This document shows, piece after piece, positions 21,066 through 31,839 of a DNA stretch of 64,000 nucleotides. The translations under genes were made by a program, and so were the position numbers. The stretch covers positions 3,414,898 to 3,478,897 of the forward strand of contig JAREIK010001718.1 in the NCBI GenBank assembly GCA_029783825.1. The letters run 5' to 3'. Numbering within the stretch: the stretch's first letter is position 1; every line of letters starts with the position of its first letter. Source of the stretch: Sapria himalayana. Taxonomy: Eukaryota; Streptophyta; Magnoliopsida; Malpighiales; Rafflesiaceae. Under the pieces are notes generated by a model, which was not told the DNA's origin, made no database searches, and was given only the letters and a program-made list of their open reading frames with translations.

Positions 21066-23130
21066 GTTGTTTGTTTTTTTCACTGAATGCTGAATAGAAC
21101 TCTTTTTAGCTTAATATTGAATAGTACTTAATAGCATTTAGAATTAAGCCATTTTTTAATATTTTATTTCTACTATATATTAAGTTGCTTGTTTTTTACA
21201 AACTAAAAATCAACATATTAACTACTTGAATATATTAAGAAAATTTAAGTACATATTTTCAAATATCTAAAGACATTACATTTGATGTCAATATTTAATA
21301 TCTCATTTCATACCATGATTAAAGCTAAAATCAAAAACTTTAATTAAATTAAAAATATAATAATTCAACTGCATGTAGATTAATATCTAAAGAAAAACAT
21401 GAAAATTTAAACACAAATTTTCAAATATCTAAAAACATCATATTTGATATTAATATTTAACATTGCATTTCACATCATAATAAAAGTTAAAATAATAAAT
21501 GTTTGATGCTAGTATTCGATATCCCTTTTTATACAATGATAAAAGTTATTATGATAAGCTAATTGAATACTTAACAAAGTTAATTGCAATATAGTCTTGA
21601 AATTGTAGCATAAACTCTTGATCTGCTGTTGTGAATAAGTTATTTGTAGTCGAGCCCTAATTTGGTTCACTTTCACTTTCTAATTCATCTTCAGTGTCAT
21701 ATTCAGAAAAAAAAATTTCAACAACTAAGACTTGTTGAAGAAAATTATGAATATAAAAATATGTCATGATAATTTTTGTTTGAGCAGCAAATGAATGAGG
21801 TGTCATTCTCTTCAATATGCCTTAACAATACTAAAAGCACATTCAATGACATTTCTTAATCTTACATGACATAATTTGAATATTTCATCGCTTCCTATAG
21901 CTTTGCCACCACTACGAAAATCATTCAATCAATAACGAATATTTTGATATGGTACCATAAAACCTCCAGTATGTGTATATGCTGCATCCACTAAATAATA
22001 TTTTTCTGAAAAAAAGAATTAAGTATATTATCATCTTATTAAATAAAAATAAATATAAATATAATGAAGCAAGAATATTCATCTGACAGAGGCATGGGAA
22101 AATTATGTTGTGGGTTAAAAACAGTTTCAATCAAACCTTTTGAATCATGAGTTGTTCTTTCCTATCCAACAACTACATACTTAAAGTTCATATCAAAATC
22201 ACAAATTGCTATAATATTTTAAAAAAAAACAATATCCTCTCCCATGACCTCGATATGGTACTTGTTTAATAGAAATGCATGCATGGATAAGAGTTCCATC
22301 AATTGCACCAATAACCCCCTACAAAAAAAAATAATTGTTAAAAATATGGATGTTTATTTTTATATAAGAATAATAAAAATATGATGAAAATAATAACTCA
22401 TAAAGATATTATACCTTAAAAATTTGTCTTACCTAATGATAAGAGATACTATTTGAATTATCATTGAATGATAGAGTAATAATCTTTCTTGAGAAGCTCA
22501 CCATGGCTACAAAAACCTCATGGAAGTATTTATGAATTGTTTGGCATAAGTGTTGAAATCAATTATTTAATAATTAGTTTTGAAGATTATGACTTATAGT
22601 CATTAGGAATATGACTATTTTCTCTTTAACACTCAAATATTTACTATCAACAAGCTATCTTTTTTTTTAAAACATGTGACATAGAAAAATAAATCTATTC
22701 GTATTAGTTCATAACATATACTAGATGAGCCACGTAAAACTTCTTGAATGAAAAGTGAACTATAGGTGATGATAGAAACTTGTTCTTTAGCAATGAATGA
22801 ATCTCTTAATAACTAGAGTAATAATACAACTTATCTTTTTTTTTAACTCTTGTCACTTTTAACATTACATCTTCACTTGATGATGAACTTGAACTATCTG
22901 ATTGATGCGAGATTCTCTATAAGAGCATGTATTTCAAAAAATCATAATATTTATGGAATAAAAACATAAAAAATTGTTATGACAATATATAAGGAACAAT
23001 AACATTCCATTATAGTAGCATCACATCACACCCATTTTAAATATATATACTAATATTAAAAATAAACTTTCTTACTAAAATATAGAGAATGAGTCTTACA
23101 ATTATTAATATTAAAATACAAAAAGTATCT
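21066..23130 (-). mobile_element. PIF/Harbinger element relic
   Basis: Contains a Harbinger-type transposase relic on the minus strand. A candidate terminus at about 21066 reads AGGTGTTGTTTGTTTTTTTC next to a TTA/TAA trinucleotide, as expected for a PIF target site. The opposite terminus was not found before the CACTA-like repeats at about 23160, so the right boundary is approximate. Confidence 0.5.
21640..22930 (-). pseudogene. PIF/Harbinger DDE transposase pseudogene
   Basis: Minus-strand frames give GVIGAIDGTLIHACISIKQV followed by PYRGHGRG (about 22320-22235). They continue with AICDFDMNFKYVVVG and TTHDSKG (22210-22128), NFPMPLSDEY (about 22100), YYLVDAAYTHTGGFM (about 21995-21950), and LRNVIECAF (about 21860-21835). 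These are the order and motifs of the HARBI1-type nuclease; the Asp of AIDGT, the Asp of HDS and the Glu of VIEC are the expected DDE residues. Stops and frameshifts interrupt it, for example the stop after KYVVVG. An AT-rich gap at 22321-22435 may be an intron. The Myb-like partner gene of PIF elements was not seen. Confidence 0.8.
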
Positions 23131-23159
23131 AGGAAATTTTAGATAGTGATCAATCCCTA

Positions 23160-23740
23160 GCTAAATTGTGAGGGATTAGCTAGGAAATAGCAAGGGATTT
23201 ATGCTTTTTCTATGAAAGAAAAATAGTTGCGGATTAGCGACGGAAAATTTTTCGTAAATTCTGCTCAAGAAAATTGGAGGATTTAGCGATGGATTAGCGA
23301 TGGAAAATTTTCGTAAATTCCGCTCAAGTAAAGTAGGGAATTTAGCAACGGAATATCCCTCGAAAATAAAAGCCTGAAATTAGCGATGGATTTTTCCTAG
23401 CTAATAAAATCCGTAAATTAGCGACCGATTTAGTGAGGGAATTTCCCTAGCAAATAAAATCCTTGTTTTAGCGACGGATTTAACGAGGGAATTTTCCTAG
23501 CAAATAACATCTTTATTTTAGCGACAGACTTAGTGAGATAATTTCCCTAGCAAATAAAATCCTTGATTTAGCGACGGATTTAGCGAGTGAATTTTCCTAA
23601 CAAATAAAATCCTTGATTTAGCGACAGATCTTCACTAGCTAATAAAATCCTTGATTTAGCGACAGATCTTCACTAGCTAATAAAATCCATAATTTAGTGA
23701 CGGATTTAGCGACAAATTTTTTCTAGCTAATAAAATCCTT
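23160..23740. repeat. Subterminal repeat array (TTAGCGACGGATTTAGCGA type)
   Basis: About ten degenerate units of 45-55 bp are present. They have the pattern TTAGCGACGGATTTAGCGA, then GGGAATTTTCCTAGC, then AAATAAAATCCTTG. The alternation of GCGACGG with CCTAGC/TAGC motifs is typical of CACTA subterminal regions, where the transposase binds. Confidence 0.6.
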
Positions 23741-23899
23741 CCATCTTTCTCTCACTCTCTCTCCCCCCATTTTCTCTGTCTATCCCCATCTTACTCTCTC
23801 TCTCCCCCATATTCCTCTCTCTCTCTCCCCCCATATTCCTCTTTCTTTCTCTGCCCCATCCTCATCTCTTTCTCTGCCCCATCCTCATCTCTTTCTCTC
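23741..23899 (+). repeat. CT-rich low-complexity tract, left part
   Basis: Runs of TCTCTCTC and CCCCCCAT repeats. It is the left half of a tract continued at 27540 and split by the hAT at 23908. The tandem motif CTTTCTCTGCCCCATCCTCAT is present at about 23847-23890. Confidence 0.85.
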
Positions 23900-24332
23900 T
23901 TCCCATCTATAGGTGTCAAACGTGCCGGGCCGGCCCGACACGTTTTTAAACCGTGCGCGGGCCCGTGCCGTGCCCGGGTTAGGAACAGCCCGTGCCGGTT
24001 CACGTAGGCACGCGTGGCGTGAGCGTGAGTGCGTGACCCGTCCGGCCGTCCCCTGGCCACCCCCTCCCCCCCCGGTAAAAAGACCGCGGGTCGGGTCTGA
24101 TTGGACCCGACCCGCGGTCCCGACTGCCGATACCCGACAGCCTTAGACCCGACCAATCCTAATGGCCAAAAAAAAATTCAAACATCACAGATTTTCAGCA
24201 GTTGGATTCGCCTCCAACGGCTAGGGGGCAGAATCCAACGGTCCTCGTGATTCTGCCCCTTAAAAATATACAAAAAAATCAAAAAAATAATAAAAAAATT
24301 TCTTTTTTTATAAAAAAATAATTTCTTTAGCC

Positions 24333-24339
24333 TATAAAT
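24333..24339 (+). promoter_or_regulatory. TATA box of the Ac-like hAT
   Basis: TATAAAT lies about 300 bp upstream of the ATG at 24628. A C/T-rich leader and a possible short leader intron (24546-24600, GT...AG) follow. Confidence 0.45.
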
Positions 24340-24627
24340 TCTACCCCCCTTCCTATTACATTTATGTTTTTCAAAAACATATCTCCTCTCAAAACTTTCT
24401 TTCTCTCACATAAACCGTGCATATCTCTCTCGGGCCTCGGGATTTTGATTTCGGCTTGGATTTTCGTGAAACTCTACTTGAGTATTGAACATCAGAGCTT
24501 CCTGCGGTGCACCTTGCACGTGACTAACCTCATTGCTTTTACCGGGTAATTTATTTTATGTTTTTATTTACTTTTCTCTCTCTAAAGCTTCTCTCTCTAG
24601 AAAAACATAGGAAAAAAAACATAAAAA

Positions 24628-26742
24628 ATGACAAATACACCTGACACGTATTTTAATTTGGAAAATGAAAATGTTAGTGTTAGACAGACATCTGCGGCTG
24701 TTGAAACTTTGGTTTCTCCAGTCGTCTCAACCCAAAGTTCTAAAAAACAAAAAACTAGGAGGACATCTGTAGTTTGGACTCATTTTAAAATCATAACACA
24801 AGTAAATGTTAGGGGTGAGGAACTTGAAATGACACAGTTCAAAATTTGTATGAGACTTTTAACATGTAAGAGTTCATGTAGGACTGGGCACCTTAAGAGT
24901 CATGCCGAATTATGCACCAAAAAACATGGACCCTTAGATCCTAGGCAAACCGAACTTAGCACTACATTTTTTGAGACTGGATCGAGTTCAGTCTCAAAGT
25001 TTACTCCCTTCGTATACTCCAGCGAGTTGGGTAGGGATGGCATGGCCAGGCTCATCACATTGATGGGTCTTCCGATCAGATTTTCGGAAGATCCGAGGGT
25101 AGTGCGCATCATGCAGACTTATTTTCAGCCTTCCTATCGTAGGATTCCTAGGTCCACATCTAGGAGTGACATACTAAATATATATAAGTTAGAAAAACAA
25201 AAAATAATTAAGGAATTTATGGCATATAGTGGAGTGGTGTCCGTGACGTCCGATATATGGACATGTCACGATGATTCTTCTTATGAATGTCTCACGAGTC
25301 ACTATGTATATTCTAACTAGACAATCAATAAAAAAATATTAGGGTTCACTTAGATTCTTCATCCTCATGATGGCCCGGTCATTTTTGAGTGTATGATGAA
25401 AATATTTAGGGAATATAAAATTCAAAATAAAATTTTTAGTGTCACTTTCAATAATACTTCTAATAATGGAGTAACGATCAATATGTTTGTAAGGAATATT
25501 AGAGACGCACCATTAGGAGAGATCTTTCATGTCAGATGCATGTGTCATGTGATTAACCTGATAGTTCAAGCGGGTATGAAGGTGTGTTCCCCCGCGTTGG
25601 AAAATATATGCAATGCACTCAAGTATATTCGCACTCCTCGCAGAATACAAGAGTTTGGTAATCTCTGTTTGTCTGCGAATCTTAAGAAGAAGAAATTCCA
25701 ATCGGACGTGAGACATCGTTGGAATTACACGTACCTGATGTTGGAATCATGTGTTAGATACAAACACGTGATATCCGACTACGTCAATAATAAGAGTGAC
25801 GAACTTATTATTGACGACACTGACTGGGCTTCAAAAATTTCATTTATGAAATTCTTGAAGATATTTTATGACACGACGAACATGTGTTCGTCGGTTTATA
25901 CGCCCACCACTTGCATTGCACTCCGGTGCATATGCAACATTAGTAGCATGTTTAGGAAGTATCGAGCTGACCCGACGCTTAGCCATATTGTTGCAGAGAT
26001 GGAGACCATGTACTTGAAGTACTGGTCCACCATTCCATCTCTTTATTGCCTCGCTGCATGCATGGACCCTAGGGCTAAGGTGGAAGGGGTTGAAAACACC
26101 CTGACTTTCATTTCCTTGTGCATGAACTTGGAAGAGCCACCTGAAGGGTTCATTTACGAGAAGTTGACAGACCTGTTCACATACTACGATACTAGGTATG
26201 GTGGTGGTGGTGGTGGTGAGATTGTGATTACGGACATTGATACCTTGTTCGGAGATGATGATTATTCCATTAACCTAGCGAGGGGGAAACGTAGGGGTGG
26301 ACCATCACATATGAGTGAGCTATCTCGATACTTAGATACTGATTACTGCTCAATCCTATCATATTCTGATACTAAGAATCTCGATTTATTACAGTGGTGG
26401 AAATCATATGAGTCCACCTATCCCGTGCCATCTAGGATGGCACGGGATCTACTGACTCCTCCGGTGTCGAGCGTAGCATCGGAGTCTACTTTTTCTGTTG
26501 CAGTGAACGTGATTTCGGATAGGAGATCGAAATATGGTTGATACATTGGCATGTTGAAGGATTGGAAGGAATCGAGGTTTAGCATCCATGATCGTGCTGA
26601 AGCTGGGACTGTGACAGACACTGCAGTTGCATCCACATCCACTACGATGGCGGAGGAGCTGATTGCCGATAATGATGATCCATATGATACTGATCTTGAT
26701 GTTGCGGCTGATGATTCTCATGATATGCCTCTTGACGATTGA
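24628..26742 (+). pseudogene. Ac-like hAT transposase pseudogene (three in-frame stops)
   Basis: One frame runs 705 codons without a frameshift. It has stops at 25318 (TAG after HYVYSN), 25351 (TAG after KKILGFT) and 26539 (TGA after RRSKYG). The BED finger is degenerate: the first zinc Cys is F71, while C74, H88 and H92 remain. TSDIWT keeps the first catalytic Asp. The second site reads VTFNNTSNN where hAT transposases have LDNA, so the Asp is Asn. CMCHVINLIVQAG, FQSDVRHRWN and the dimerisation segment with VASESTFSV are present. The first stop was very likely TGG, because the copy at 44268 keeps TGG there. The product would be nuclear DNA transposase; this copy cannot make one. Confidence 0.9.
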
Positions 26743-27539
26743 TGCTGATCTGCTGTTTTTTTTCGATGTTTTTTTTATTCATTGTATTTATACGCTTTGT
26801 CTGTACGTTGTGCTTGTGTTGAAACTTATACTTGTTTTGTTCGGACCATCGGTTTCAAATGCATGATTGGTAATTTTTCATTTCTGTAGTTTAATTTTTT
26901 TTTTAAATTTAATTTTTCCTAACATGATGTATAGATTTAATTTTTTTACGATTTAAATTTTATTTTTAAAAATTAATAACTTTAATTTATAATTAATAAA
27001 TTATAAATATAAATAAAGTTATACTTAGTTGAATTTGATAAAAAAAATAATTTTCTAAAATTTGTTTTTTTTTTAATTTTAATTTTTAACATTTAAAAAA
27101 AAATTATATCTAATAATTAATACTCTACATTACACAGTGTAGAGAGTAGACTACAGTCACTATGACACTACACTTAACTTAAAATTAAGAAATATAATTT
27201 ACAATATATAAATTAAAAAAAATACAATATTCTGATTTTTGAATTCAGAGAATAAGATTTCTGCCTGGCCTCCCCTCCCGTGACCCATCCCTTCCCGGTC
27301 CCGCGCCCGCCTGCCCGACCCTGCCTCTCTCTCACCCTCAACGGCTCAGCCAGTCAGCCTATGCGGGCACGCGGCTATGCGGCTATGCCGGTATGCCCTG
27401 GCGGTTGGCGCCTGGCCTGTATGGCCATGCCGTGCCCGCCTATATTCAAACTGTGCCGTGCCCGGCACGTCACGGTAGCACGATTGTGCTGGAAAAAAAC
27501 GGGCCGTGCCGTGCCGGGCCGGCCCGTTTGACACCTCTA

Positions 27540-27878
27540 TTCCCATCCCCCCCCCCCCCCCCCCCCTCCCATCCTCTCCCTCTCTCTCTTCACATCTTCC
27601 CCTCTCTCTCTTTCCATTTCTCCACCCCCCCTATTCCCATCTTCCCCCTTCCTATATCCCCCTCTTCCCATCACCCCCTTCTATCTCTCTTCCCTTCTCA
27701 ACCCTCTCTTCCCATCTTCCTGCCTCTCTCACTTTCTATCTCCCCCTTTCTCTCTTCCCATCTCCCTCTACACTCTCTCTTCCTACCTCTCTCTATCTCT
27801 CCCATCTTCCCCCCTCTCTAGTCCTATCTTCCTCCCACCCTCTCTCTCTCTCCCTCCCTCGCTCCCTCCCCATTATCT

Positions 27879-27919
<41 letters not shown>

Positions 27920-28277
27920 CATCTTCCTTTCTCACACACACACTCTCTCTCCATCTTCGTCTCTCTCTCTCTCATCTTCCTCTCTCTCTCTCTCTCTCTC
28001 CACATCTTCCTCTCTCTCTCTCTCTCTCTCCACATCTTCCTCTCTCTCTCTCTCTCCACATCTTCCTCTCTCTCTCTCTCTCTCTCCACATCTTCCTCTA
28101 TCTCTCTTCCCATCTTCCTCAATCTATCTTTTCATCTTCCTTTATCTATCTTTCCATCTTACTCTATCTATCTACCTATCTTTCTCCCTCCCTCCCTCCC
28201 CATCTCTCCATCCTCCCCATCTCTCTCTCTCCCCCCATCTCTCTCTCTCTCTCCTGCCATCTCTCTCTCTCTCTCTC

Positions 28278-28316
<39 letters not shown>

Positions 28317-28400
28317 ATCGCTCTCTCTCTCTCTCTCTCCTGCCATCTCTCTCTCTCCCTCTTCCAGTTTCCTCTTCCTTTCTCGCATTTTTCTTCATGT
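27540..28400 (+). repeat. CT-rich low-complexity tract, right part
   Basis: Poly-C (about 27547-27566), then long (CT)n blocks separated by CCATCTTCC or CTGCCAT motifs. A 310-codon open frame (27506-28438), rich in Ser, Pro and Leu, and Arg/Glu frames on the other strand are products of the repeat and are not called as genes. Confidence 0.9.
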
Positions 28401-28869
28401 CTTTATTTTTTTTATCCTTCATCCCTCTTAAAACCTAATTTTCCCTAATTTAAAAATAAGTATAATTAAATAATTTATTAATCATTAAATGTTGTGATAG
28501 AAATGTTTAATTAAATAAATTATTTTAAAAAGAATTGTGAAAACCTAATGGTCGTATTATTAATTAAAATAAATAATGTCTCGTTAGAAACCCAAATTTA
28601 CAAATTTAATCGACCACTAATGGAATGTAGTAACCTAATAATTTGGTTGTCGAGAAATATAGTTGCCGAAAAATTATACAAAATTTACTGCAACCCTAAT
28701 AAGCGGAGCTGTCGTCTTCCTCATGTCATCTCTATTAAACAGAGATTAATTTATGGAACACTTATGGAACATAGCAAATATTTTGCTCAAAGAAGCTGCA
28801 CGTTGAATAAGAAAACATCACTAGACAATACCCAAGATTAACTTCATGCACCATCTAATCAAACTACAA
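28401..28869. other. AT-rich spacer without recognised features
   Basis: Only short open frames; no motif recognised. It lies between the CT-rich tract and the gene-like region on the minus strand. Confidence 0.4.
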
Positions 28870-30770
28870 ATAGTGCGGCAGTTATTTATAGGGAGCACCC
28901 TTCAAGCGATGCAAATTTCTGCATAATTTCAGCTTCGTGTTTCTGTGAGTCCACCTTTTTCATCTCCCACTTAGGAACTCTGGAGTTGGCAAGTTGAATC
29001 TCATGCACGACAGCTGGAATTTCACTAGCTACGCTTTGTTGCGCCGAAGTCATTTCTGCTTTTATAGTTCTGTTAGCGTCAATCGCACCGACGAGGCCTA
29101 CTCGCTGGGACTGAAGAAGTGTAATTTGATCATCAATTTCTTCTGCTTTGAGCAGATTCGAATCGATTTGAGAATGAAGCTGGTCAGCTCTTTCCTCCCA
29201 CGAGTTGTATTCCTTTTTTAGAGACGCAGCCTTCTGCTTGTTTGTTTCTAGGTTTTAAAGAACCAATCCACCTCCTGAATGATTTTCAGGCTCTCAATAA
29301 AAACCTCACTGAACAATGGAATTTCTTTGATCAGCTTCTACTTGACGAGTTTCTCGGCGGTGAGTCCAGAATAGTTCTTCAGTTTCAACGCCAAACTCAC
29401 CAATTCGGAAATTTTTTCCGACGAGACCAACGAAGAAAAATCTGACTCGAGCATAGAAGATAGGCGCGTTCTCGCTTCCGCCAATTCTTCTTCCTTTGCA
29501 TCGACTCTAATGGTGGTCTTTGATTGGCTTTCCGGGGATCCAGAAAGTGGCTTGCTGAGAATGTCATCCAAGGAATTGAGATACACATCAAAATTATCAA
29601 GAATATAGATGATCTGGATTTCCTCCGCAGTACTAGTAACAGCAACTGATCAGTTTGCAGGATGCTTGCTACTTCTTCACATGGATGGGGCGGATGGCGA
29701 TGCAACAACTTCCAACGACTTTCTCTTCCTCACGGCATGCTTCACAGGTTTTCTTTCTTTCTTAACCTGCTCTACTTTGTCTTTGGGCAAGTTATCGGAA
29801 GGAAGAAGAGGTGGGGATGCTTCGGCTGTTACAAACTAGGTACCAGGCAAAAACCAAAAATCAAAAGTTAGTTGGGTTCAGATCATATTCACCACCATCA
29901 CAACCCAAATGAGATAACTAGTCAAACAACTCGAGCTAAAACAACACAGACCTTTCATTGTAGATGACAACCTGGCTGGGATCCTCCATGAAAAAGAAGC
30001 GAAGAAGGCATCGATATCTACACCAGGAAATTCTGAACGAAGAAAAGCTTCAACCACTCCTTTGCTTCCGAAGAAAGATACTCTATTATTTTTGAATCAT
30101 TTTGGAGGATAGAGATACCGATCTATGTAGTATCCAGCAACACTACTCTGCTTGCCGACTCTCCAAGACCAGTTGTTCCCAGGTCATGGCCAATAAACAG
30201 GGGCATAAGAAGAGGTGGGGATGCTTCGGTTGTTACAAACTAGGTACCAGGCAAAAACCAAAAATCAAAAGTTAGTTGGGTTCAGATCATATTCACCACC
30301 ATCATAACCCAAATGAGATTACTGGTCAAACAACTCGAGCTATAACAACAGACCTTTCATTGTAGATGACAACCTGGCTGGGATCCTCCATGAAAAAGAA
30401 GCGAAGAAGGCATCGATATCTACACCAGGAAATTCTGAACGAAGAAAAGCTTCGACCACTCCTTTGCTTCCGAAGAAAGATACTCTATTGTTTTTGAATC
30501 GTTTTGGAGGATAGAGATACTGATCTATTTAGTATCCAGCAACACTACTCTGCTTGCCGACTCTCCAAGACCAGTTGTCCCCAGGTCATGGACAATCAAC
30601 AGGGGCATAAGGCAAACCTTTACCAGCATCGCCTGATAGAACTGGTTTCAGTGCAAAACCATCAACAGCGACTACCATTTCCTCGTAATTTGCATTGGAC
30701 TCGTTCTTTTCCAATTGCTTTTCTTGTCGACAACCTACTGGTTATGGAATGATCCATGAACTATTGCAAT
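28870..30770 (-). pseudogene. Decayed copy of a plant nuclear gene, DUF7081/PHD-type-like (tentative)
   Basis: The minus strand from about 30700 encodes VAVDGFALKPVLSGDAGKGL, then YAPVD, WSWRVGK, a degraded GYWxDxYLYPPKRF, VEAFLRSEFPGVDIDAFFAS and FSWRIP. This order resembles plant proteins with a DUF7081 domain (recalled from memory). After a probable intron come FVTTEASPPLL and a basic KKERKPVKHAVRKRK string. Next is a long charged helix-forming part (YLNSLDDILSKPLSG, 29586 onwards; SSEKISELVSLALKLKN), continuing after a stop as IKEIPLFSEVFIESL and further coiled-coil-like sequence to about 28880. Stops and a 404-bp duplication break it. Intron sequence (GT...CTAG, about 29836-29952) is still present, pointing to a DNA-level copy and not a processed one. 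The family assignment is uncertain; that it is a host-type gene copy is more secure. Confidence 0.55.
29803..30610. repeat. 404-bp tandem duplication within the gene copy
   Basis: AAGAAGAGGTGGGGATGC at 29803 recurs at 30207, and CAGGGGCATAAG closes both units (about 30198 and 30602). The units differ at only a few positions by eye (for example GGCTGTTAC versus GGTTGTTAC), so this is a recent duplication. Each unit contains the FPGVDID exon and the following intron. Confidence 0.9.
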
Positions 30771-31232
30771 TACCCATAACATAAATTTCTTGGAAGAATT
30801 ATAGGCATCACAAAGAAATATGTTTTTTTTTTTGACTTTTTTCTTTCCAACAGTGAAGGAGCACATTTTTATGCGATACACAAATACATGTTCATATAAA
30901 ATCAACATATCTCTTGATCAGATTTCAGTTTCTCAATGTAAATTAGGAAAATAATCATCTTCACTTTTTTTTTATTTAATTTCTTTCATTAAATTGGAAT
31001 ATTCCTTGCGTAGCATACACTTGTTCTGCTTTATGCTGCTGCAATATACTCAACTGTTTTGTTCTGTGCAACCCTCGTATCATCAATAAATTTTACGTAG
31101 ATCGATAGCAAAAGAAATTTACCATGGTTTTTTTTATTTTTCTTTAGCTCTATCAACTATTTGCTTTTCAATATACTTGATTACTATTTTATTCGGTCAT
31201 TCTTTGTTGTTGGTACTTGATAGCTGCAAAGA

Positions 31233-31325
31233 GACTATATCGAGCTGCACAGGATGAGGCTTGGATACTGCTTTGACCACTTTGAGCGGAAGCACGAGAA
31301 GGATGCTCGTGAAGTACACAAACAG
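31233..31325 (+). pseudogene. Exon fragment resembling ribosome-biogenesis factor NSA2
   Basis: A 31-codon open segment reads DYIELHRMRLGY, then FDHFERKHEKDAREVHKQ. It resembles the N-terminus of the conserved eukaryotic NSA2 protein (TINP1 in humans), which begins MPQ(G/N)DYIELH and continues with a DHFERKRKKEAREVHK-like string. NSA2 works in the nucleolus in 60S subunit maturation. Upstream (31130-31232) is T-rich sequence ending GCAAAG, compatible with an intron acceptor; downstream GTGTAAAG may be a donor. I see no later NSA2 exons. It lies on the opposite strand to the neighbouring gene copy at 28870-30770. Confidence 0.6.
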
Positions 31326-31839
31326 GGTGTAAAGATACTTTTTTGGTAGATTTATATTTTGGTATACTAAATATTAATTAAAAATGATTTTTTATAAATT
31401 TGACTGAGTGGTTTAAATTTCTTACAGATATGACACCACATTATTCCTCATACAAAGTTTGTATAAGTGATGAGATTTTTCACTAGATATTATGTGTTGT
31501 GACTCAGACAGCTTTATCTAGTAGAAAAATGGTGATCGAAGGAGCAAATGGAAAGACATCAACATCAATGAATGGATATATTTTACTTTATGCACTATCG
31601 GTAGATACATTGATGAATAAGATGTAATAAAATTTTATTATTTTTTTGTTTCAATTATATAAAATATTGAATTAGAATAAGTTATTAAATGATTTTATTT
31701 TTTTATTATATATTATTTATAGCTTCATTTTTTATTCAATTTGATATAAAAATATTAAATTATTTAATTAAAAATTTTTAAAATAAATTAAATCTTGAAA
31801 ATAGTTTTGAAATTAAAATAGCTTGGGAATCTTCCGTCA
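31326..31839. other. AT-rich DNA without recognised features
   Basis: No gene-like frame recognised between the NSA2-like exon and the CACTA-like subterminal repeats. Confidence 0.4.

Larger units (their letters stand above)
23908..27539 (+). mobile_element. Ac-like hAT transposon, structurally complete but inactivated
   Basis: An exact 8-bp target duplication, TTCCCATC, flanks it (23900-23907 and 27540-27547). The ends are TATAGGTGTCAAACGTGCC and, reversed, TAGAGGTGTCAAACGGGCC. GC-rich subterminal zones (23920-24145 and 27265-27530) carry CCGGGCCGGCCCG and GTGCCGTGCC motifs. At 3632 bp it holds one transposase frame with three stop codons. The exact target duplication implies a fairly recent insertion despite the broken gene. 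Confidence 0.9.

Noticed and set aside
24364..24549. A 61-aa frame upstream of the Ac-like transposase
   Set aside because: It lies in the C/T-rich leader and ends near a candidate leader intron; more likely untranslated sequence than a gene.
27506..28438. A 310-codon Ser/Pro/Leu-rich open frame and Arg/Glu-rich frames on the other strand
   Set aside because: They follow directly from the (CT)n and CCCT repeats, have no domain and no gene context.
28870..30770. Reading this region as a plant mobile domain (PMD) transposon gene
   Set aside because: The FPGVDIDAFFASFSW and YLYPPKRF strings fit a DUF7081/PHD-type host protein better; no PMD motifs were seen.
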